Assembly: GCA_903772945.1 (NCBI GenBank)
Contig: CAICTM010001915.1
Span: forward strand, 1-20,798
Origin: Seminavis robusta
Lineage: Eukaryota > Bacillariophyta > Bacillariophyceae > Naviculales > Naviculaceae
Direction: 5' to 3'
Length of the DNA stretch: 20,798 nucleotides
Below are positions 14,227 through 20,798 of this stretch, in pieces (position 1 is the stretch's first letter; the number at the start of each line of letters is the position of its first letter). The notes beneath the pieces were generated by a model. That model made no database searches. It saw only the letters and a program-made list of their open reading frames with translations, and was not told where the DNA came from. Both the position numbers and the translations under genes were made by a program.

Positions 14227-16757
14227 CGGCAAGTGTTGTTACCGAAGAAAAAGATGGGCGAAAGGTCAAGAAAGCGAAGTCTGACATCACAGTGGACGAC
14301 CATTCCCTCAATAGCCAGGGTCAGGCCTTTACTGTTGCCGGTGTTCCCAAGACACACATTGTTGTTCTCCGGAACAAGTGGGAACGGCTTCGCAACAATG
14401 AAAGAAGATCAAGGACCTGCAGAACGGCTTTGATACTACAAGTTTACCGGTGGTTCTGTTTTCATGCAGTCGGTCCTAGCCATTATGTTGGCGAGTTGCC
14501 CTTCCCTTCCCTCAGCCAGATTTCAGTCATTGCGCCACTTATTGTCGCGGCTTTTCTTTGGGACACACGGTAACATGGAAGGTGTTGACTTGAACAAGTT
14601 CAGTACGTCTTTCCCTTCTGAGACCTGGTTTAGAAACATCATGTTCCAGCATGCCGGTCGCACTCTTCTTTGACTTGGCAATGTTCTTCGTGGCAAGACT
14701 GTCTTTCTTGCCTGTGACAAAGGCAACAAGAAGGGTGTCGGACACTTTGTCAAGGTTGTGTCCTGGTTTGATACTGGTACAATGGAAGTTCGCCGTCAAC
14801 TATTGGATATTGATGCAGCAGAAGGAACATCAGATGCTTGTGCAAAGGCCATTGCTTGTTCTTTGAAGAAACTTGCGATGATGGATTTAAGTTCAAGGAC
14901 ACTGCACTACAATGGTGGAGGTGGTGTTCTGGATGGATTGTTCCGGTCTATGGTGATCTGAACCTGTGTCGCTCGAACTATCTTGTCGCTAACTGTTGCT
15001 TGCACACCTTCAGTTGGTCGTCAGTAATCCCATTGTCGAAGTACTCGGCGAGGGTGGATTGGACAAGAAGAATGCTATGCAAATGATCCACTGTGTTTAC
15101 GATCTAAGAACAGCATGGAGAAGGAAGTGTGGCGGACACATGTGGAAGAGGCGTCAGATTTATGGAAGCCTATCGTACCACTCCCTATGTTGGCGATACA
15201 TGTGCTGATCAAGTCTTTGCACGAAGTGGGAACGCGTCAAGACCTTCCGGGAGTTTCTCTGGATTGGGCAACAAGGACCTCAAGAGACTACTCCTTTCTG
15301 TACCGGCCCCAGTTCTTACAAGATGGTGGACAGTTGGGAAGCGGCAAGGGTAACCTACTTGTGTTATCTACTGATTCTACGCGTAACCCAGACATTCATC
15401 AACGTCCATGACACAAGAGCAAGCAGCACAAGATTGCGTCGGCTACAGCCACTTCTACTGGAGGCAGAGCTGTACTCTGATTTGACACTGAAGCATTGCT
15501 ACCACTCCGTGTTCGTCAGTCCAAACTTTGACTGGTTGCAGAGCAGTGTTGATATGTCTGCATTCCTGGCTTCCAAGCGACAACATCATTGGCAGGTACT
15601 ATCTCATGCACAATGACTTGCAACACATGGAACGAAACGGCATTGCGTTTGATCCTGCGTTTGATGCCTTTCGCGATTCCTTGGACTCCTTCCAGAAGAA
15701 ACACAGGTGGTGCAGAGGAACAAGGCCTCTGGCTTCTTCAAGATTGCAAGGATGCACTGACCAATCACTTCCGACGATGGGCCAACAGGCGACTTCTACC
15801 AGCGGCACTTCTCTCTGAAGAACCAGCGGCAGTGGTGGTGCTTATGTCATTCTTGGGAAGCCTTACCGTGTCACTCACCAGCAAGCCATCTGGAAGTCTA
15901 CTGTGCATGGGTACACCTTTGACTTGCAGCGGTTCCATGATTGGTTGGTAAAGAAACGTCCAACGAACACACAACCTCACAGTACACTGAGTATCCACCC
16001 CTGTGCACTCACGCGGCAACTATGGGCCTGGATGGTTATGACTTTCGAAACAAGAAGGAGAACAATGACAATGCATTAAACAGTGGCTTCTCACCTGTAC
16101 TTCCCATTGCTTGCCACACCCACTTCGTTGAGGCAGGTGTCAAAGAAGCGAAGCTTGTCTCGCAAACTGACCGCTCAGAGCAACTCCGCTCTGCCATTGC
16201 CATCATCAGATCTGCTGATGTGCACAATGCAAACAACTTGAAGCCATTGGCTGACCTACCAAGTACTGATAGGATCCTTCACTCATGAACAATGCAACAG
16301 CTCACAATGACAAGCATGTGGTTTGGGCCAAGACTCAGAAGGAAACATACAAAGGCAGATTGGATGACATCCAGAAGGTCTTGAAGTAGAGCATTTCAGG
16401 GTGAGAGAGACTGGAGGACCTCAAGCAGAAGCCATCAAGAAGGGAGCATCAACAAGAAGGAAACCAGAGGCAGAGGAATGGTGGAGTGGACCGATCTGAC
16501 AACATCAATGGCCTCAAGAGGTATGGCAAGCTCAGGGCTGCCTACACTCTGATGATGTCAAGCAAGAGTTGATCCACAGAGGTGTTGGCACTGAAGACCT
16601 CATTGCTCTGAGGACTTTCACCATGAAGAAGAACAAACTCAGGGAGCTGGAAGTGCTGAGGATCAAGGTTTTGCCAGAGAATCATGAGGAGAAGTCAATG
16701 GTGAATCCTCTGTTGGTGTTCAGACCCATTTCTGCAAGTAAGTTTGTCATTGAGTAG
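13753..16757 (+). pseudogene. hAT-like transposase, multiply frameshifted
   Basis: Recognisable blocks appear in hAT order but in different plus frames: VDLNKFSTSFPSETWFRN (about 14584-14637); VFLACDKGNKKGVGHFVK (about 14704-14757), with D in the position of the first catalytic Asp; LLDIDAAEGTSDACAKAI (about 14799-14852); GGGVLDGL, then SNYLVANCCLHTF (about 14920-15013) and VVSNPIVEVLGEGGLDKK, resembling the second catalytic region; VPAPVLTRWWTVG (about 15298-15336); a Trp-containing HFRRWANRRLLP (about 15768-15803); and the C-terminal block FVEAGVKEAKLVSQTDRSEQ (about 16124-16183), continuing LRSAIAI. A last ORF (16569-16757) continues in kind. At least five frame changes and several stops mean no protein can be made. 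hAT transposases cut and paste DNA via an RNase-H-like fold. Superfamily placement is from motif order. Confidence 0.65.
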
Positions 16758-17091
16758 TCCTGTTTCGAATGGCTCTCAATGACAAGGAGCCTTCCTTTGT
16801 GTCGCCACAGCCCAAATGCAACATTGCTAGGACCTTTACTAGTGTGTGCCATTTGGCAAGAAAAATTGAGCTTTCTCTCTGACCATGGCATCTATGCTAC
16901 TACTTCCAATTGGTGATAGCTGCGCATGCATGGTGAGAGTTACAACTGTATGGTGTTCTATGTCAGTCTTAACATTCTACATAGCAACTGTTGCCATTAT
17001 CTGCCATTGTCAGCATGTTTCTTTTATTTTGTTGTTCTTTTTGCCGTTGCTTTTTTCTGGTGTCAGACACGTCAGCGATTATGTACCAGGT

Positions 17092-17110
17092 CTACGCGCG
17101 CGGCGCGTAG
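17092..17110. repeat. GC-rich hairpin, 8-bp stem
   Basis: CTACGCGC-GCG-GCGCGTAG, a perfect 8-bp inverted repeat with a 3-base centre. It lies about 340 bp past the end of the transposase relic and 48 bp before the palindrome at 17158. It might be a subterminal transposon structure; function unknown. Confidence 0.6.
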
Positions 17111-17157
17111 AGGATTTCTGAGTACCAGAAAATCGATCAGTCTACGGGATCTGGGGG

Positions 17158-17182
17158 AGGAATTTGAGTCACTCAAATTCCT
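17158..17182. repeat. 25-bp near-perfect palindrome
   Basis: AGGAATTTGAGT-C-ACTCAAATTCCT: two perfectly complementary 12-bp arms around a single base, directly abutting GATCTGGGGG (17148-17157). It is the longest exact palindrome I noticed in the window. Candidate roles are a transposon end, a dimer-binding site or a nested insertion scar. Only the symmetry is observed. Confidence 0.75.
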
Positions 17183-17645
17183 GGTTCTCGTTAAGCGGAT
17201 GTAAGAGGATGTGAAGATTTAAGGATGTATACCGACCTTCGATTCACGAGTAGGACTACTGCGTGCTCATAACCCAATTTAACACGATATTATTGAGTGT
17301 TGCATCATTTCGAAAGGAAGATGGTGATGGCGTAACTGGACTGACCAATGAGCGGTGCTAGACATGTTGTACAGCCATACTATTGGTCAGAGGGCTTCTG
17401 TAGATGTCAAGGGAAGGTTCCGTGCAGGTGGCAACAAGGGAAATGCCCTGTCATTGGATATTTGTCGGTGTAAAGTTGATTGTTCGAATTTTTTTGGGTG
17501 CCGCACCGTGCTGACGGCATGCTCAGCACACAGGGAAAACGAGCTGTTGTTCTTACCACCGGCTTGTAGAGCGTACCCGACTTAGTATGACCCCATATTT
17601 ACATCGTCATTGGACATCAACAGGCTAAGATCTTAGAGGCCGGAG

Positions 17646-17879
17646 ATGGCAGGCATCATGGCCGGTGCAACAACAACAATTTGCTGCTCCGGAGGAGTTT
17701 ATCTGCTGGAAAAAGACCCAGTCATGCGTCTCCTGATTTCTGAAGAAAGGAATCTGACAAAAATGGCGCCACTCAATTCACTTGGCGGGAGACTGGCATT
17801 GCCAGTGCGCATCTTTGTATCCCAAAGGGTATTTGTTCCTCAAGTGACAAAGTACCGAGTATCAAGCATCCGACAATGA
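17646..17879 (+). CDS. Small ORF overlapping the next ORF by ATGA, doubtful
   Basis: 77 codons from ATG 17646, ending in a TGA that overlaps the ATG of the 298-codon ORF (ATGA at 17876-17879). The sequence has no domain I recognise; an N-terminal run of small residues and Cys (AGATTTICCSGGVYLLEKD) could be a chance hydrophobic patch. Overlapping ORFs are unusual for nuclear genes, so this may be an upstream exon, a frameshifted N-terminus of the next protein, or noise. Confidence 0.2.
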   Translation: MAGIMAGATTTICCSGGVYLLEKDPVMRLLISEERNLTKMAPLNSLGGRLALPVRIFVSQRVFVPQVTKYRVSSIRQ

Positions 17880-18772
17880 AGCTCCGCTGCGCGTCCGAGG
17901 CCATAACCATCAGCCACTTTGGCGAGGCCTCCGTTGATTTCATCGCTGACCATGTGGTGAACAAGATTGATTATCCGGCAATCCGTGTGGACAATCCTGA
18001 GACAACTTATCATGAAGAGATTCCTGGGTATACTTGGATCAAGTTGTCTTCTGGAACTCCGATGAAGTACATTCGAATCATGGTCATCTCTGTTTTCGAG
18101 TGCAAGGATCCTCCCGCTGTTGACGGCATACCCATTCTGATTATGAAGAATCCAGATCTCAACTTGATCGGTCAGACTGAAGAAACAATGAAGGCCAACA
18201 CCACCTCGTTTCATCCTGACGTTGTGAAAAGGTGTCATTCAACCGGTGAGGTGGTATTTACTTGTGCCGAGTGTTTGTACGACCCCACTCTCTTTTCGAA
18301 GATGATGGACAAGATCTCACAGGAGCAACGTATCGCCAACAAATGGGATGACCTTCCGGTTGAGAAAAAACGATTTGGCTTGTACTACTGGATTGGCTGT
18401 AATGTCTTTGGTTTCCGTGAGAGGACTCCACTTCCCCAGTGTGTTGTGGCTTACGTGCGTCATCATTATCCCAATGAAGACGAGAAGAAAGGCTACAAGG
18501 GCTTTGTTCCTAAGTACACTCACCAGTCTATCAAGGCCCCGCTCCCTGTGGAAGAAGACAAGTCGAAGGAACAAGATGACGATTCGAGTGAAGACAGTTA
18601 CAGCTCCCCCGAGTATGCTACTCATGAGGAAATGCTTCAAGTTACGCGTGATGCCCTTTCTCTTAACCAAAAGGACTTCGACACACAGGATTCCGAGATT
18701 AACTATGATGAACCTACTCGCGAGGACTTCGAACAGTATGCAAAGGAGATTGCAAATGAGGAAGGCAATTGA
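17876..18772 (+). CDS. P2X7-intracellular-domain-like protein in repeat island
   Basis: Intact ORF of 298 codons. Residues 1-115 are unassigned. From residue 120, C120, C130 and C133 lead into CAECLYDPTLFSKMMDKI (130-147), then KKRFGLYYWIGCNVFGFRER (164-183), PLPQCVVAYVRHHYPNEDEK (185-204), and GYKGF (206-210). This order (Cys cluster, 'CL...L', an R..Y....W..G helix, R..lP.CvV..iR..yP, Y.GF) follows the C-terminal zinc-binding ballast domain of P2X7 receptors, which also occurs as stand-alone proteins in other eukaryotes. There is no ion-channel part or membrane segment. Residues 227-298 are acidic and disordered. Biochemical role is unknown. It lies between transposon relics and is convergent with the Cys/His ORF 47 bp away, so it may be carried by a mobile element. 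Similarity is by eye and moderate. Confidence 0.5.
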   Translation: MKLRCASEAITISHFGEASVDFIADHVVNKIDYPAIRVDNPETTYHEEIPGYTWIKLSSGTPMKYIRIMVISVFECKDPPAVDGIPILIMKNPDLNLIGQTEETMKANTTSFHPDVVKRCHSTGEVVFTCAECLYDPTLFSKMMDKISQEQRIANKWDDLPVEKKRFGLYYWIGCNVFGFRERTPLPQCVVAYVRHHYPNEDEKKGYKGFVPKYTHQSIKAPLPVEEDKSKEQDDDSSEDSYSSPEYATHEEMLQVTRDALSLNQKDFDTQDSEINYDEPTREDFEQYAKEIANEEGN

Positions 18773-18819
18773 AGGATAGGTTACTAGTATTCTAAGTGTT
18801 AGATCATTGTTTGTCTCTA

Positions 18820-19302
18820 TTATGCTGTTTCGTCATTGTCCATGCTGTCATCTTGTATAATCGCCTCTATCCTAGCCGGGGTGGATTCATTCCTGGAACT
18901 GTCATCACTGTCTTCGGTAGTCAGAGCGATGCAATCCAGTACGCTAAGTTGAGTACGCTGCTGCTCCTCTTCAGTCATTGCTGCTATATCTTCAGATGAA
19001 GGAAACTCGTTAGTAACACTCTTGTTCATGAGACAAAGACGACTGCTCTTCCGTTTGTGGCCCCACTGGATGCAAGTTTTGCAATAGTTATCTTCTTTGC
19101 AGCCAGCTGGCCGCGGACCAATTGGAAGAGTTGTCTCAGTACTATCCTTTTTTTGGCGTTTCTTCGCTCTGCTTTGTGGCTTATCTTCATTATTGCCGGC
19201 AACATCACTAGGGACATCATCATTCAAGGCACTGCATGTGCAATACATGGCTCTTAGCCTTATTCGCGACTCGATCCTAGATAGGGTTTGAGTTCGACTC
19301 AT
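18820..19302 (-). CDS. Cys/His-cluster protein of unknown function, possible element-derived ORF
   Basis: 160-codon ORF from ATG 19302. A basic nuclear-type run (RAKKRQKKDS) is followed by CKEDNYCKTCIQWGHKRKSS and then RLCLMNK. This C-x5-C-x2-C-x4-H-x6-C arrangement resembles the CxxC...H...C knuckles frequent in transposon and retroelement proteins ('C..C...GH.R.sS..Cp'). The C-terminal half is Asp/Glu/Ser-rich. It follows the Ty3/gypsy relic on the same strand with 44 bp between, but a zinc knuckle after the pre-RT region is the wrong order for one polyprotein, so it is more likely separate. It may be intact or a fragment. Confidence 0.4.
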   Translation of the reverse strand: MSRTQTLSRIESRIRLRAMYCTCSALNDDVPSDVAGNNEDKPQSRAKKRQKKDSTETTLPIGPRPAGCKEDNYCKTCIQWGHKRKSSRLCLMNKSVTNEFPSSEDIAAMTEEEQQRTQLSVLDCIALTTEDSDDSSRNESTPARIEAIIQDDSMDNDETA

Positions 19303-19345
19303 GACTGAGTCTCTCGTGAATAGTCATTTGAGACAGGAGAGAGAT

Positions 19346-20072
19346 AAGTTCTACTTCGTAGACGTCCATCTGCCACTTTCCAAATGTACCATCGAATAGG
19401 TCAGAGTACTTCGTCAGTAGGAATGAAGCTGTTCCTTCTCATCCTTGTTTAACCGACTTGACTTTGGCAAACTGGCCTTAAGTCAGCTTGTTCGCATTTC
19501 GCATCAAGAATCTTCTTGAGACGATCTGCACTGTCATCAACAGAAGTAGGATCAGGAATGAAAGAGTTCTCTTCTTCATTGGTGTCGCTGTCTTTCATAG
19601 GAATAGATGCGCCGTCCCATTAGACTGACATGGTAGTGAATCGAACTTGATCCTAGATCAGAGAGAATGTCTCGACCTATGATCATGTATTACGCCCCCA
19701 AGCTATTGATGACGTGTAAATCCCACTCGATATTCTATCTTCGTGGAATCAAGGAAATCATGAATCCACCTTGCACTTCGCGCTGGTGTTTAATTCTCCT
19801 GCAGGGGTAGTCCACATTGTTTGGAAGCCCCCAAGATCACTTCATACGAAATTTCTTAGCATGAGGTTGAGCAATCAAGGTTCCGGATCTCCTGTATCAG
19901 TAAGCAACGGAGTGTAACGGTTTTGGTTTCCCTTTTTCTCGCTTGTTAAATCTAACATAGACGAGGGTTTGAGGTGTCTTGTCTTGCGACGTTTACGAGG
20001 TGGTTGGCCACGGACGAGGTTAACGATGCTAAATAGATCATCAGAGTCTAGTGAGCAGCTTCTAGCAATCAT
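19346..20072 (-). mobile_element. Degenerate Ty3/gypsy retrotransposon, protease to pre-RT segment
   Basis: Reading right to left on the minus strand, blocks typical of gypsy pol appear in order but in shifting frames: PPRKRRKTRHLKPSSMLDLT (from about 20000) leading to a DTG (LLTDTGDPEP, near 19900), the aspartic protease active-site motif; MWTTPAGELNTSAKCKV (from 19817); NIEWDLHVINSLGA (about 19735-19695); MIIGRDILSDLG (from 19686); DGASIPMKDSD (from about 19617), then ILDAKCEQADL; and LLTKYSDLFDGTFGKW (from 19420), the segment just before the reverse transcriptase. Stops and frameshifts separate the blocks, so it is dead. The RT, RNase H and integrase that should follow are absent, replaced by the Cys/His ORF. 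The superfamily is well supported by block order. Confidence 0.72.
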
Positions 20073-20120
20073 CTAATTTGCCGTAGTGTTCATCAGTTGC
20101 AAACAATTCTTGTTTACTAG

Positions 20121-20393
20121 TTAGTGAGAATCTTCATCATTTGGTATGAAAATCGAACATGGTTCCGTTGAGTCATCATCCTGGCCTAATCCCAGATAGA
20201 GATTTCTCCATCCAAGTGATTGAAGTTGATAGAGGAGTTGTCCTATTGTCAGAGTCTTCTGATTGGCGCTGGGCAACATGGTTGCGAAGTTTGCAAGGTG
20301 GTTGCACAGTATCGTCGATCTCGTTTCTTCGTCATTGTCGACGAGAGGAAGAATGGGTTTGTCAGCAACTGTTTCTCGAAGTTGCTGGAGCAT
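20121..20393 (-). CDS. 90-residue ORF of unknown function, possible gypsy upstream remnant
   Basis: ATG at 20393, 90 residues, no domain recognised. Composition is coding-like: an acidic stretch (VDNDEETRS), an amphipathic Leu-rich middle (ANFATMLPSANQKTLTIGQL, then LYQLQSLGW) and an acidic tail. It precedes the gypsy protease relic on the same strand, so it may come from that element's gag side or be a separate small protein. No zinc knuckle or capsid motif is visible. Confidence 0.3.
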   Translation of the reverse strand: MLQQLRETVADKPILPLVDNDEETRSTILCNHLANFATMLPSANQKTLTIGQLLYQLQSLGWRNLYLGLGQDDDSTEPCSIFIPNDEDSH

Positions 20394-20420
20394 GCTTTCC
20401 TTGAGCCATCTTCATGGTGA

Positions 20421-20798
20421 AGGAATAGGTTGAGGATAGCTGAAAGCTATTGTGTTTGTTAAAAAAATGCACTACGCTAAAAGCTAGTGTAAAGATCTTT
20501 CGAGTGTTTTGAGTTTGAGAGAATGAAAGTTATGAGAGAGATTAGAAAGCTATGAAAACTAATGCAACGAGAGAGATCATCATCAAGGGATCGTAGATCT
20601 GCCTCCCGCGGGAGACTATAAAGTGTGATAGAGTAGGTTGCGGTAGCAATCCTACGTATCTCCACGATCCTAAAACGGAACGCGTGGAAGGTTTGTCTAG
20701 CATGGATCTAGTAGCGTGGAAGTACTCCACGCTGGCTAAATATCTAGAGCGATGTTTCATCATCAACCTAGTATGACTAGCGAGCGTCCATTGAGAAC
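20421..20798. other. Right-edge non-coding region with short palindromes
   Basis: No gene seen. Short symmetric sequences cluster here: TAGCT-GAA-AGCTA near 20438, CTCCCGCGGGAG (20603-20614) and the hairpin at 20713-20733. If the gypsy relic had its 5' LTR and leader upstream on the minus strand, they would fall here, but I cannot define LTR ends. Confidence 0.35.
20713..20733. repeat. Hairpin, 8-bp stem and 5-base loop
   Basis: AGCGTGGA-AGTAC-TCCACGCT is a perfect 8-bp inverted repeat. A related word (CGCGTGGAAGG) lies about 30 bp upstream and TCCACG about 50 bp upstream, so alternative pairings exist. Possibly part of an LTR or transposon end; function unknown. Confidence 0.6.

Larger units (their letters stand above)
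13085..17157 (+). mobile_element. hAT-like DNA transposon relic, ends uncertain
   Basis: The core is the decayed transposase at 13753-16757. Proposed ends rest only on a 10-bp inverted match (CCCCCAGATC at 13085-13094, GATCTGGGGG at 17148-17157), with weaker agreement around it: TGACTC lies 5 bp outside the left copy and its complement GAGTCA 8 bp outside the right copy. Ten bases over 4 kb can match by chance, so the span is provisional. I could not identify an 8-bp target duplication. Confidence 0.35.
16758..17645. other. Gap of about 890 bp right of the transposase relic
   Basis: No convincing gene. 16885-17090 is open in two plus frames and rich in hydrophobic codons from a T-rich sequence; I see no family likeness. 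It contains the palindrome cluster at 17092-17182. 17220-17640 shows nothing recognisable. Confidence 0.4.

Noticed and set aside
19270..19310. Possible tRNA B-box (GAGTTCGACTC)
   Set aside because: No matching A-box, cloverleaf or acceptor stem could be drawn around it; it falls between the gypsy relic and the Cys/His ORF.
1..20798. CRISPR array, rRNA genes, bacterial operons
   Set aside because: No regularly spaced direct repeats, no rRNA-like sequence and no ribosome-binding-site organisation; introns and gene families are eukaryotic.

Overview
The window looks like nuclear DNA from a photosynthetic stramenopile, most likely a diatom. The reasons are: genes on both strands with sparse short GT-AG introns (93, 110 and 105 bp in the clear cases); a phytol kinase whose N-terminus reads as a signal peptide ending in an A|F cleavage site, the bipartite plastid-targeting pattern of diatoms; eukaryote-only families (LSG1, LETM1-like, TMEM151); and relics of Ty1/copia, Ty3/gypsy and hAT-like elements. 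No species can be fixed from sequence reading alone.

Left edge (1-~1000): a decayed 5' part of a Ty1/copia-like gag on the minus strand, broken over three frames, followed by sequence I cannot resolve. Gene-bearing block (1091-12849): a secreted acidic/lysine-rich protein of unknown function (+, two exons); a plastid phytol/farnesol kinase-like protein (-, two exons); a LETM1-like protein with a signal peptide (-); a DUF962/Mpo1-like membrane protein (+), divergent from the LETM1-like gene; the ribosome-biogenesis GTPase LSG1 (-, two exons, with the intron inside the P-loop glycine codon); a 530-residue protein with a disordered N-terminus and a possible START/SRPBCC-like C-terminal domain (-); and a TMEM151-family membrane protein (-) with an in-frame TAG between its two predicted membrane segments.

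Right block (about 13.0-20.8 kb): repeat-derived. It holds a hAT-like transposase relic (13753-16757) whose recognisable blocks sit in different frames; a cluster of palindromes at 17092-17182; an intact 298-codon ORF (17876-18772) whose C-terminal half resembles the P2X7 intracellular (zinc 'ballast') domain; a convergent ORF with a Cys/His cluster (18820-19302, minus); and a decayed Ty3/gypsy pol segment (protease to pre-RT, 20072-19346, minus).

The genes do not form a pathway. Links are limited to a divergent promoter (LETM1-like/Mpo1-like), two convergent pairs (secreted protein/phytol kinase; Mpo1-like/LSG1), and a run of minus-strand genes from 6.6 to 12.8 kb. I see no convincing new multi-gene system. 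The points most worth a second look are the TMEM151 stop codon, the P2X7-C-like ORF inside the repeat island, and the palindrome cluster.
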